Assembly: GCF_026651875.1 (NCBI RefSeq)
Contig: NZ_CP104067.1
Coordinates: 5,384,501-5,448,500, forward strand
Direction of reading: 5' to 3'
Length of the DNA stretch: 64,000 nt
DNA from: Alicyclobacillus fastidiosus
GTDB lineage: Bacteria > Bacillota > Bacilli > Alicyclobacillales > Alicyclobacillaceae
Shown one piece after another: positions 17,419 to 25,867 of this stretch (position 1 is its first letter; every line of letters starts with the position of its first letter). Made by a program: the position numbers and the translations under genes. Under the pieces are notes generated by a model that searched no databases, was not told the DNA's origin, and worked only from the letters and a program-made list of their open reading frames with translations.

Positions 17419-17733
17419 ATGTTTACGGAATTGAACTACACTGAAGTGCTCGCCATCGGTTCGCGCCACAGCCGAGCCGCTGTCTTTTTCTACACGCCGC
17501 TCTGCGGAACCTGTAAACTTGCACGGCGAATGCTCGAGATTGTCGATGCCGCCATACCAGGACTCACCATTTATACTTGCGACGCCAATTTTGCGCGCCC
17601 ACTGCTCGAGTCGTGGAAGATTCAGAGCGTTCCAGCGCTCGTGTACATCGACGAAGGGAAGCCCGTCGACATTCAGTTTGCCTTTTCCGGTGTGGACGAG
17701 CTGTACACTCGATTGAAGGAGTTCTTTGCGTAA
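17419..17733 (+). CDS. Thioredoxin-like protein
   Basis: A 104-residue thioredoxin-fold protein with the redox motif CGTC in TPLCGTCKLA near residue 32 and the cis-proline strand VPALVYIDEG near residue 74. The CGTC dipeptide differs from the CGPC of TrxA, so it is an accessory thioredoxin. No signal peptide is seen, so it is cytoplasmic. Start ATG behind AGGAGG. It lies 50 bases upstream of mscL on the same strand. Confidence 0.85.
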   Translation: MFTELNYTEVLAIGSRHSRAAVFFYTPLCGTCKLARRMLEIVDAAIPGLTIYTCDANFARPLLESWKIQSVPALVYIDEGKPVDIQFAFSGVDELYTRLKEFFA

Positions 17734-17783
17734 TCTGTCGCTCTTCGCCCAAATGACGCACGCACAGGGAGGCCTGTTTCGAG

Positions 17784-18254
17784 ATGTGGAAGGAGTTTAA
17801 ACAGTTCGCTTTACGTGGTAACCTCGTCGATTTGACGATAGGATTCGTCATCGGGAACGCATTTAGCAAGGTGGTCACGTCCATTGTTAACGACATCATC
17901 ATGCCGCCGCTGGGGCTGTTCATCGGGCACGTGGATTTTTCAAACCTGTACATCAACCTCAGCAGGAAGCATTACGCGTCCTTTGCCGCAGCACAAGCAG
18001 CAGGTGCACCAACCATCAACATCGGGACGTTCTTGAACAACGTCGTCAACTTTCTCATAGTTGCCGTGGTGATGTTCGTTGTCGTGCGCAACCTGAACCG
18101 GTTGGCTGCACACCGCAGGCGCGAGGCAGAGGTCAAAACGGCTCGCTTGTGCCCCTATTGCATCCAGGAGATAGCCGACGATGCAACACGCTGCCCCCAT
18201 TGCACGTCGCACCTGACGGAAGCGACAACCCACGGCGACGCGAGCGAGTCGTGA
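17784..18254 (+). CDS. mscL: Large-conductance mechanosensitive channel MscL with C-terminal zinc ribbon
   Basis: Releases solutes on hypo-osmotic shock. The N-terminal helix MWKEFKQFALRGNLVDLTIGF, the pore region with VVTSIVNDIIMPPLG, and the second transmembrane helix VVNFLIVAVVMFVVV are clear. After the usual cytoplasmic basic helix there is a four-cysteine ribbon (CPYC...CPHC, about residues 133-150). Length 156. Start ATG with GGGAGG upstream. It follows the thioredoxin-like gene. Confidence 0.93.
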   Translation: MWKEFKQFALRGNLVDLTIGFVIGNAFSKVVTSIVNDIIMPPLGLFIGHVDFSNLYINLSRKHYASFAAAQAAGAPTINIGTFLNNVVNFLIVAVVMFVVVRNLNRLAAHRRREAEVKTARLCPYCIQEIADDATRCPHCTSHLTEATTHGDASES

Positions 18255-18444
18255 GCGTAAAAATTACAAACTGGGGATAATATGGTCAGCTACTCACCAT
18301 TATCTCGAATGTTTTTCGATGTTCACAAATTTCATGCGCGAAGCGGTAGGAATCGTGGCGGTTTATGTCGAACATTGACCGCTCGTAAGCGCAAATGGAT
18401 TTCGTCTAGCGGTAATGAGTTCCGAATTTTAGGGGGTAAAGGAC

Positions 18445-19500
18445 TTGAGAAAGAAATTGTTGTCCGCCGCAGCAGCGGCCGTTGCACTCACCGTACTGAC
18501 CGCTGGTTGCGGGACCAATTCGACGGGTGGCTCGACATCCGCCGGCAATGCCGCAGGTTCTGCAAGCGGTAGCACAAGCAGCCTCAAGGTCGGCCTGGTG
18601 ACAGACACCGGTGGCCTGAACGACAACAGCTTCAACCACCTGGCCTACGTGGGTCTGCAGAAAGCCGAGCAACAACTTGGAGTCAAGGGCAGCGTCGTCC
18701 AATCGCAGTCGGAATCCGACTACGTTCCAAACCTGAGCAAATACGCTCAACAAGGTTACGGTTTGGTCATTGCGGTCGGCTACCTGATGCACGACGCAGT
18801 CGAACAGGTTGCGAAAGAATACCCGAAGACCGACTTTCTGATCATCGACGACTCCATCACCGACCGTCCGAACGTGTCCAGCGCCATCTTCAAGTCTGAA
18901 GAAGCTGGCTACCTCGCTGGCGCGATGGCGGGCCTGTTGCAAACGGGACACTCGCTGAAGGGATTGAACAGCCAGAATGTCGTCGGCGTGATCGGCGGAC
19001 AGGACATCCCTCCTGTCGACTCCTACATCGCAGGCTTCCAGCAGGGCTTCAAGAAAGAAGATCCAACCGGCAAAGTGCTGTTACAATACACCAACAGTTT
19101 CACTGACCAGGCACTTGGCAGCCAATACGCACAAAATCAGATGTCACAAGGCGCAGATATCATCTTCCCAGTGGCTGGCGGATGCGGCATTGGCGCCATC
19201 AACGCAGTGAAGAGCGCTGGAAAATACGCCATCGGCGTGGACACGGACCAAGCGTACTTAGCGCCTCAGAATGTCATCACCAGCGCGATGAAGGGTGTGG
19301 ATACCTCCGTATTTGACACCGTCAAGAGCGTACAGTCGAACACCTTCCACTCGGGCGTGACGAACTTCGACCTGAAGGGGAACGGCGTCGGCTTGGGCAA
19401 GGTCCTTAGCGGCGTTCCACAAAGTGTGATCGACAAAGTGAACGCCTTAAAGCAAGAGATCGAGAGCGGTAAGATTCAGGTTTCCGCAAACGTGCAATAA
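18445..19500 (+). CDS. nupN: BMP-family nucleoside-binding lipoprotein
   Basis: Substrate-binding component of a nucleoside ABC importer. A signal peptide ends in the lipobox LTAGC (Cys22), followed by a low-complexity Gly/Ser/Thr linker and the BMP fold (VGLVTDTGGLNDNSFN, GYGLVIAVGYLM, FPVAGGCGIGAI). The TTG at 18445 has AGGGGG upstream. It is first in an operon with an ATPase and two permeases, equal in layout to B. subtilis nupNOPQ (yufNOPQ), which imports guanosine and related nucleosides; the symbol is by this analogy. Confidence 0.9.
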   Translation: MRKKLLSAAAAAVALTVLTAGCGTNSTGGSTSAGNAAGSASGSTSSLKVGLVTDTGGLNDNSFNHLAYVGLQKAEQQLGVKGSVVQSQSESDYVPNLSKYAQQGYGLVIAVGYLMHDAVEQVAKEYPKTDFLIIDDSITDRPNVSSAIFKSEEAGYLAGAMAGLLQTGHSLKGLNSQNVVGVIGGQDIPPVDSYIAGFQQGFKKEDPTGKVLLQYTNSFTDQALGSQYAQNQMSQGADIIFPVAGGCGIGAINAVKSAGKYAIGVDTDQAYLAPQNVITSAMKGVDTSVFDTVKSVQSNTFHSGVTNFDLKGNGVGLGKVLSGVPQSVIDKVNALKQEIESGKIQVSANVQ

Positions 19501-19611
19501 TCTCGTGCAAATCTAGACTGGGCGGGTGGATTGCGGCGACCAACCACTGTGGAGCTGCAACCACCCGCTTTGTCTGCACGACAGTCCAAGACAGGGGAGG
19601 GCCACGGACGC

Positions 19612-21138
19612 TTGGAAAACTTCTTGGAAGTGATCGACCTAAAAAAGTGGTTTCCCGGCGTGAAGGCGAATGACGGTGTCAACCTCACGCTGAAACGCGG
19701 AGAAGTTCATGCCATTCTCGGCGAGAACGGCGCCGGAAAATCGACGTTGATGAAAATGATCTACGGCCTTCTGGAGCCAACTTCCGGTGAGATCCGGCTA
19801 GCTGGCCAAGCGGTCCATTTTCGGAGCCCGCGTGAAGCCATTCACGCCGGCATCGGCATGGTGCACCAACACTTTATGCTCATTCCCGCGCTGACCGTGG
19901 CGGAGAACGTCGTTCTTGGCGACGAACCCGGAGGCGTCAATTACAATCGTCGCGAAGCGGTAAAGCGGGTTCGTGAACTATCGGAGAAATACGGTCTCGA
20001 TATCGATCCGACCGCAAAAATCTCGCAGTTATCCGTAGGCCTGCAGCAGCGCGTCGAGATTTTAAAGGCGTTTTATCGCAAGGCTCGCCTGATCATTCTC
20101 GATGAACCCACTGCACTTCTGACACCGCAAGAGACGCGCGAGCTGTTCAACATCGTTCGCAGCCTGAAGGCGGAGGGCACGCCCGTACTCTTTATCAGCC
20201 ACAAATTGGATGAGGTCAAAGAAATCAGTGACCGGGTCACGGTCATGCGCGCGGGCAAGACAGTCGATACGGTGTCGACTTCCGGTGCGACGCCACAAGA
20301 CTTGGCCAACATGATGGTCGGCCGCGAAGTGGTTCTGCGCGTGGAAAAGAAAGACGCCGAACTGGGGGCGCCGGTGCTGCAGTTGAACGACGTAAAGGTT
20401 CGCGACAAGTCCAAGAATCTCCGGGTAAAAGGGATTACACTGGAACTCCGACGCGGTGAAATACTCGGGCTCGCAGGGATTGACGGCAATGGGCAGTTTG
20501 AGTTGGCCGACGCCATCGCTGGGCTCCTCAAACCAGAGGGCGGCCAAATCGTCTTTGACGGCGCAGACATCACACATTTGTCGCCAGCCCAGCGAACGGA
20601 GCGCGGAATCGCGTACGTCCCGCAGGATCGCCACGCGGATGGACTGGTCCTCGAATTCGATCTCGTCGAGAACACCATTCTCCGCGATTTCCGCAAGCGG
20701 CCGTATTCGAAAAGCGGCGTAATCCGCCGCGGTGCATCGGAGGACTACACGAAGCGGCTGATTCAAGAATTTGACGTGCGCCCACCACATCCGTCACGAA
20801 AGGCTTCGGAACTGTCCGGAGGCAATCAGCAGAAGGTCATTCTGGCCCGCGAGGTGTCCCGCGGCCCAATGATGCTCATCGCCGCACAGCCAACGCGCGG
20901 ATTGGACGTCGGTGCCATCGAGGGCATCCACCGACAACTCATTCGACTGCGCGATGAAGGCAAGGGCGTCCTACTTGTATCGCTTGAGATGGATGAGATT
21001 TTGAGTTTGTCTGACCGCATAGCGGTCATCCACGACGGTCAAATTGTCGACGTGGTTCCCGGAGACACCGCTACCCGAGAACAAATCGGTCTACTGATGA
21101 CCGGAACGCGCGCGAATGCGGAGGTGTCATCGACTTGA
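19612..21138 (+). CDS. nupO: Nucleoside ABC transporter ATP-binding protein
   Basis: A double ABC ATPase of 508 residues. The first cassette has GENGAGKST and signature LSVGLQQR; the second has a degenerate P-loop GIDGNGQFELA and signature LSGGNQQK, the arrangement typical of BMP/ribose-type importers. Start is TTG at 19612, ten bases after GGGGAGG, which gives an N-terminus LEVIDLKKWFPGV matching the family; the longer frame from 19531 is upstream leader. It overlaps nupP by four bases. Confidence 0.93.
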   Translation: MENFLEVIDLKKWFPGVKANDGVNLTLKRGEVHAILGENGAGKSTLMKMIYGLLEPTSGEIRLAGQAVHFRSPREAIHAGIGMVHQHFMLIPALTVAENVVLGDEPGGVNYNRREAVKRVRELSEKYGLDIDPTAKISQLSVGLQQRVEILKAFYRKARLIILDEPTALLTPQETRELFNIVRSLKAEGTPVLFISHKLDEVKEISDRVTVMRAGKTVDTVSTSGATPQDLANMMVGREVVLRVEKKDAELGAPVLQLNDVKVRDKSKNLRVKGITLELRRGEILGLAGIDGNGQFELADAIAGLLKPEGGQIVFDGADITHLSPAQRTERGIAYVPQDRHADGLVLEFDLVENTILRDFRKRPYSKSGVIRRGASEDYTKRLIQEFDVRPPHPSRKASELSGGNQQKVILAREVSRGPMMLIAAQPTRGLDVGAIEGIHRQLIRLRDEGKGVLLVSLEMDEILSLSDRIAVIHDGQIVDVVPGDTATREQIGLLMTGTRANAEVSST

Positions 21139-22211
21139 AAGCACTGCGCTCCACTATCTTAGGTCCTGTCGTCGCCACGCTGCTGGCGATGGTTATCGGT
21201 GGGATTCTCGTCTCTGCAATGGGGTACAATCCCTTTGTCGTCTATGGTTCCCTCGTCTCAGGGGCATTTGGCAATGCAATTAGTGTGGGCAACACCATCA
21301 CGGCAAGTATTCCGCTGATTCTCTGCGGTTTGGGCATCGCCATTGCCTTTCAGTCAGGTTTATTCAACATCGGAGCCGACGGCCAATACTGGGTCTCCGC
21401 CGCCGCGAGCGTGTGGGTCGGCTACCATTTCACGGGCCTGCCTGGCTGGCTGCACATTATTTTTTGCCTTGTCGTCGGCATGCTCGTCGGCGCCATCTGG
21501 GGCGGGATTATCCCCGGTTTAACCAAGGCATACGTGGGATCGAGTGAAGTCATCACGACGATGATGCTGAGTTATATTGGCATTCTTCTCGCCCGCTATC
21601 TAATTGAAGGCGGCCCGATGCAACAGAAGGGATTCAACCCGGAGTCTCCACAAATCGCACAGAACACGCAATTACCTTATTTTAACCAGACGCTGATGCA
21701 GTCCCAGTTGTCGCTCGTCGCCGTCGCTATCACGATTCTCGCCGCAGTTGCGGCCTGGTTCTTGCTCTACAAGACGACAATGGGTTACCAGCTCCGCGCC
21801 GTGGGCTTCAATCAACGCGCCGCGCGCTACGCGGGAATGCGCGTGACACTGTTCACCATCATCGCCCTTTGCCTGTCGGGGCTCTTCGCCGGCTTGGCCG
21901 GCGCTGTGCAGATGCTCGGCGTCGACCATCAGCTGCTCGACGGGTTTTCGTCGAATTACGGTTATACCGCGATCGTCGTTGCGCTGCTCGCGCGCAATAA
22001 CCCGTTTGGCGTGTTGCTCGCAGGCCTCTTCTTCGGCGCGTTGACCACGGGTGGCCAAAACATGCAAATCGTCTCCAACGTCCCTGCGGCCCTGACGGAC
22101 GTACTCCAGGGTCTCATCATTTTCTTCGTCGCCTGTGAGCGCATTATTCCACAAATTATTCAATGGTATCGACGCCGTCGCAGCTTGCATTCGAGCGTCG
22201 CTGCATCCTGA
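21135..22211 (+). CDS. nupP: Nucleoside ABC transporter permease
   Basis: An inner-membrane permease of 358 residues of the BPD_transp_2 family, with about eight to ten hydrophobic helices and the conserved segment FNIGADGQYWVSAAA plus the EAA-like RAVGFNQRAARYAGM. The TTG start at 21135 overlaps the nupO stop (TTGA) and has GGAGGTG upstream. It partners with nupQ to form the channel fed by the BMP lipoprotein. Confidence 0.93.
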   Translation: MKALRSTILGPVVATLLAMVIGGILVSAMGYNPFVVYGSLVSGAFGNAISVGNTITASIPLILCGLGIAIAFQSGLFNIGADGQYWVSAAASVWVGYHFTGLPGWLHIIFCLVVGMLVGAIWGGIIPGLTKAYVGSSEVITTMMLSYIGILLARYLIEGGPMQQKGFNPESPQIAQNTQLPYFNQTLMQSQLSLVAVAITILAAVAAWFLLYKTTMGYQLRAVGFNQRAARYAGMRVTLFTIIALCLSGLFAGLAGAVQMLGVDHQLLDGFSSNYGYTAIVVALLARNNPFGVLLAGLFFGALTTGGQNMQIVSNVPAALTDVLQGLIIFFVACERIIPQIIQWYRRRRSLHSSVAAS

Positions 22212-22233
22212 TGTACGGGAGGGAAGTGAATCC

Positions 22234-23154
22234 GTGAACATCTTCGCAGACCCGCAAATTTGGGCCTCTACGCTGTCCATGGCAGTGCCGCTCGCATTGC
22301 CGGCTATCGGCGGTACCTTCTCTGAGCGTACCGGCGTCGTCAACGTCGCGATGGAAGGCATCATGCTCATGGGCGCATTCTTTGGGGTCGCTTTCGCCTA
22401 TTGGACAGGCAGCGCCTGGATTGGACTCCTGATGGCACTGGTCATCGGCGGTCTGACGTCGGCAGCTTTTGCTTGGGGAGCCATCCGCGTCTCGGCTGAC
22501 CAAGTCGTCCTCGGCATGGCCATCAACATCTTTGCTGGCGGCATCACCGCCTTCTTGCTCGACACGGTGTTTGGGTTTAACGGAACGCCGGTTTCCACCC
22601 CAAAGTTGCCCAACGTGAGCATCCCGGGGATCGATAAAATTCCGTATATCGGAGAAATATTTACAAACCAGAGCATACTTGTCTACGTGATGATTCTTAT
22701 CGTCATCCTCTCGCACTGGTTCTTATTCCATACCCGACTTGGACTGCGGATGAGATCCGTGGGTGAAAATCCACTCGCCGCAGACACCGTCGGCATCAAC
22801 GTCTGGCGCCTGCGCTATTCGGGTGTCATCATCGGCGGACTGCTGTCCGCGCTGGGCGGTGCGTACCTATCTATCGGGGTCCTCAACAGTTTCTCCGTCA
22901 ACATGACCAACGGACGCGGTTACATTGCGTTGGCGGCGATGATCTTCGGTAAATGGACGCCATTCGGTGCGTTTGGCGCTGCACTTCTGTTTGGTTTCTC
23001 CACGGCTCTCGGCATCGTTCTGCAAGGGCATGGCGTCTCGTCGAACCTCCTGCAGATGATTCCGTACGGGCTGACCATCTTAGCCCTTACCGGGCTCGTG
23101 GGCCGTTCCACCCCGCCTGCAGCCGATGGTTTGCCTTATGAGCCGAAGCGCTAA
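22234..23154 (+). CDS. nupQ: Nucleoside ABC transporter permease
   Basis: Second permease of the transporter, 306 residues, multi-pass membrane. The family segments GTFSERTGVVNVAMEGIML near residue 24 and the cytoplasmic RSVGENPLAADTVGI are present. The GTG at 22234 has GGGAGGG upstream; the open frame upstream to 22135 is inside nupP. It closes the four-gene operon, followed by the terminator at 23242-23279. Confidence 0.92.
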   Translation: MNIFADPQIWASTLSMAVPLALPAIGGTFSERTGVVNVAMEGIMLMGAFFGVAFAYWTGSAWIGLLMALVIGGLTSAAFAWGAIRVSADQVVLGMAINIFAGGITAFLLDTVFGFNGTPVSTPKLPNVSIPGIDKIPYIGEIFTNQSILVYVMILIVILSHWFLFHTRLGLRMRSVGENPLAADTVGINVWRLRYSGVIIGGLLSALGGAYLSIGVLNSFSVNMTNGRGYIALAAMIFGKWTPFGAFGAALLFGFSTALGIVLQGHGVSSNLLQMIPYGLTILALTGLVGRSTPPAADGLPYEPKR

Positions 23155-23241
23155 GGGAGCTGTCCGCGGTTTTCCTCGGCCCAGGGCTTGACCCTAGTCT
23201 GAAGGGTTAAACTACACTCGGTGAACCGATACAGGCAAGAT

Positions 23242-23279
23242 AAAAAGGCTACCCTTCTCCTCGAAGGGTAGCCTTTTTA
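23242..23279. terminator. Strong bidirectional terminator
   Basis: Perfect stem AAAAAGGCTACCCTTC / GAAGGGTAGCCTTTTT with a 5-base loop, located between the nup operon and the convergent manC. T/A runs on both sides make it effective on both strands. Confidence 0.93.
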
Positions 23280-23399
23280 TGCGGTCCGACATGTAGCGCA
23301 TCAAGAAAGGTAGAGGTGAATGTCAACCGGCGGAGAAATCGTTAGAGAACGTGACCCATTTCGTCCGAGAGTCCTTGATAGAGACTGCCCCGCCCATCT

Positions 23400-24779
23400 T
23401 CAGGACTTGCTCACCCCGACGCTCAGGGCCACTTCGATTTCATCCCACGTCAGGTACCGACGCACGATATCTTCCTCGACCAGTTCCGTTCCACGTTGCA
23501 CCTCGATAAACTTGAGGCCATTGTCCGTTCGTATCGCGTGCCATTGGTCAGCATAGACGCGCACGACGTCACCGGGCCCGACGATAAAGCGCGATGTGTC
23601 CAAGATCACCTCACCGTGTCCCTCGATGATCGTCCACACTTCACTGCGCATCATATGCTTCTGATAGCTGATATTCTTGTCCGGGTACAGTTCGATGCTC
23701 TTGGTGAGCACTTCGGTCCCATCGCGCAGTTTCTGATAGTCGAGAACGCGATATGTACCCCAAATTCGCTCCTCGTACATCGGGCGGTTCTGTAGTGGCG
23801 ACACCACATCCTTCAGATGAGTGGCAGCGTATTTGTCCGCGGCCAGTATTCCATCTGGGGTCGCCACGAGCACAGCATCCTTCAGTCCCAGTGCAACCAC
23901 AGGGACCCCGAGTTCATTAATAATGTGCGTGTTCTCACACTCGTGTGCAATGCCCTGGCCAACTGCGAAGGTGGCCATTTGTTCGGAGAGCGCCGCCCAA
24001 GTACCAAGGTCATTCCAAGTTCCCTGGTACGAGTGCACGATGATCGATGAGGCATGCTCGACCACTTCGTAATCAAAACTCCGTTTGGGTAACGTGTCGA
24101 ACGCTTCGACACACTCCTCGTACGTCGTAGGACGGCCGGTCGCTGCCAGGTGGGAACGAATCCACCCTGCACGGAAACAAAACACACCACAGTTCCACAG
24201 GGCGCCTTGACGAATGAGCTCTTGTGCCTTCGACGCCTCCGGCTTCTCCACGAAGGAAGAAACGTAGCTTACATCGTTCACCCGCGTCGTGGAATCCGGC
24301 ACAATATATCCAAACTTACTTGTCGGAGAGGTGGGCTTTACCCCCATGAGGGCTAGGTCTGCATTTGACTCGTCGAGTAATTTGACGAGTATTTGGAGGT
24401 CGCAGAAGTAGTGATCATCGACGAAGTGATCGACAGGGCAGATGACGACGGGCTCTTCGTCCGGAATCCCGACCACGTCGAGCAAGTACAGGGTGGACAG
24501 CGCGATGGCGGGAAACGTGTCACGGCGCAGCGGCTCCTCGATACAGGCCACATTGCCAACCTGCGCACGAATCATTTCAACCTGTGCCTTGGAGGCGCAG
24601 ACGTACGCGTCTGGTTCCAGTCCACACCGATGGAGTTGCCCCCACACCCGCTGCAACATCGACTGCGGTTGTGCTGCCTGTGCGACTGGCAGGACACGCA
24701 GAAATTGCTTCGAGCGAATGTCATTCGACATAGGCCACAAGCGTTTGCCTGACCCGCCACTGAGCAGTACCAACTTCAA
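23400..24779 (-). CDS. manC: Mannose-1-phosphate guanylyltransferase / mannose-6-phosphate isomerase
   Basis: Bifunctional enzyme making GDP-mannose for surface polysaccharide. The nucleotidyltransferase half begins LSGGSGKRLWPMS and has CPVDHFVDD and FVEKP; the C-terminal part carries a phosphomannose-isomerase type II cupin (RIWGTYRVLDYQ, SYQKHMMRSEVWTIIEG). At 459 residues it is a standard ManC/AlgA-like protein. TTG start with GGAGG upstream. It stands alone here; no capsule operon is next to it. Confidence 0.92.
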   Translation of the reverse strand: MKLVLLSGGSGKRLWPMSNDIRSKQFLRVLPVAQAAQPQSMLQRVWGQLHRCGLEPDAYVCASKAQVEMIRAQVGNVACIEEPLRRDTFPAIALSTLYLLDVVGIPDEEPVVICPVDHFVDDHYFCDLQILVKLLDESNADLALMGVKPTSPTSKFGYIVPDSTTRVNDVSYVSSFVEKPEASKAQELIRQGALWNCGVFCFRAGWIRSHLAATGRPTTYEECVEAFDTLPKRSFDYEVVEHASSIIVHSYQGTWNDLGTWAALSEQMATFAVGQGIAHECENTHIINELGVPVVALGLKDAVLVATPDGILAADKYAATHLKDVVSPLQNRPMYEERIWGTYRVLDYQKLRDGTEVLTKSIELYPDKNISYQKHMMRSEVWTIIEGHGEVILDTSRFIVGPGDVVRVYADQWHAIRTDNGLKFIEVQRGTELVEEDIVRRYLTWDEIEVALSVGVSKS

Positions 24780-25076
24780 CCTTTCATTCCTCCATCAACC
24801 CCGAAGATGTGTCATCGAGTGATCTTGTACTAATTTGCCGACTTCGCCGAGCGGAACATGACTGACTCCCGGATTTGACAATTCATTTGCCGTCGTGTGC
24901 TTATCATGGGTCGTATCCCAGCTTGCGATACTCGCTACTGTGTCAAGTTTATCAAGGACTGACTGCTAGCAAAACGCTGTCGATGGTGTAGACGCAATCC
25001 TCCTACACTTTGTTACAAACACAGAGGGATCCTTTGGATTCACGGCCTGTCACGCATTGCTATCTCTTACTATAAA

Positions 25077-25114
25077 ACAAGCTGGAAGGGCCGTCGATGG
25101 CCCCTCCAGCTTGT
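25077..25114 (-). terminator. Terminator of the isochorismatase-like gene
   Basis: Stem ACAAGCTGGA... / ...TCCAGCTTGT with inner GGGGCC/GGCC pairs; read on the minus strand it is followed by TTTTATAG. The 300 bases between it and manC (24780-25076) carry only presumed promoter sequence for manC. Confidence 0.88.
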
Positions 25115-25159
25115 CCGTGCCGTTTTCAAGTTGTCGGGCGCTCTTCGTCCGAAGACTCG

Positions 25160-25735
25160 TTACGCCTGGATTCCCGCCACGACTTCTTCGGTCGACCGAA
25201 TGCGCCCCATGCGAGGCATCAAATACTTCAGTGGATGAGCGTGCTGCTCCTCGGAGAGCGCGGTCATCGCGTCCTCCACGAACACCTGATTGTATCCTAA
25301 TTGATACGCCTCCCGGGCGGTCGTCTCAACGCCAATATCCGTCGCAATTCCACACAGGACAATCGTATCCAGCCCCCTGCGCCTTAGTTGCAAGTCTAGG
25401 TCCGTCCCGAAGAAGGCCCCCCACTGCCGCTTGGTCACGAGGTGATCTCCGTCTTTCGGTCCCAACTCCGGTGCAATGACAGCTGCATCCGCAGGTCGCT
25501 CACGGGTGACTGCAGGCAGATCTGTCACAGGGCTGAGTGCATCCCGACCGTCGTGAAAGTCCACATTGACTAAGACGACAAACCCACCGTTGTCGCGAAA
25601 TGCGTTCGCCAGTTCAACCGTCTTCCCAAGCACATCCGCCGGCGAATACGGAGCACACGGCAGAGACATGATCCCCTTTTGCATATCGATGACGACAAGC
25701 GCCGTCCTCTTCACGTCCAACTGGATAGATCCCAT
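25160..25735 (-). CDS. Isochorismatase-family cysteine hydrolase
   Basis: A 191-residue hydrolase. The catalytic triad can be placed: Asp in VVIDMQKG, Lys in VTKRQWGAF, and the nucleophilic Cys in VLCGIATDIGVETTAR. Family members act on isochorismate, nicotinamide or N-carbamoyl compounds; the substrate is not evident. The ATG at 25735 is preceded by AGAGGTG; the longer frame is not needed. It is transcribed alone, upstream of its own terminator. Confidence 0.88.
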   Translation of the reverse strand: MGSIQLDVKRTALVVIDMQKGIMSLPCAPYSPADVLGKTVELANAFRDNGGFVVLVNVDFHDGRDALSPVTDLPAVTRERPADAAVIAPELGPKDGDHLVTKRQWGAFFGTDLDLQLRRRGLDTIVLCGIATDIGVETTAREAYQLGYNQVFVEDAMTALSEEQHAHPLKYLMPRMGRIRSTEEVVAGIQA

Positions 25736-25867
25736 GGTTTTGGCACCTCTTTTGCGAATATAGAATTTGGACACCGGAGCATTTTACGCAATCGAAAATC
25801 GAACGTCAACGTAAGGTGCGCTTCCCCGTGAAAAAAGGAGCCACATGTCACTGTGACTCCCTTTCTC

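Noticed and set aside
18300..18385. PurR-like or purine-riboswitch control of the nup operon
   Set aside because: CGAACATT at 18370 resembles part of a PurBox, but no proper inverted pair or riboswitch core is present.
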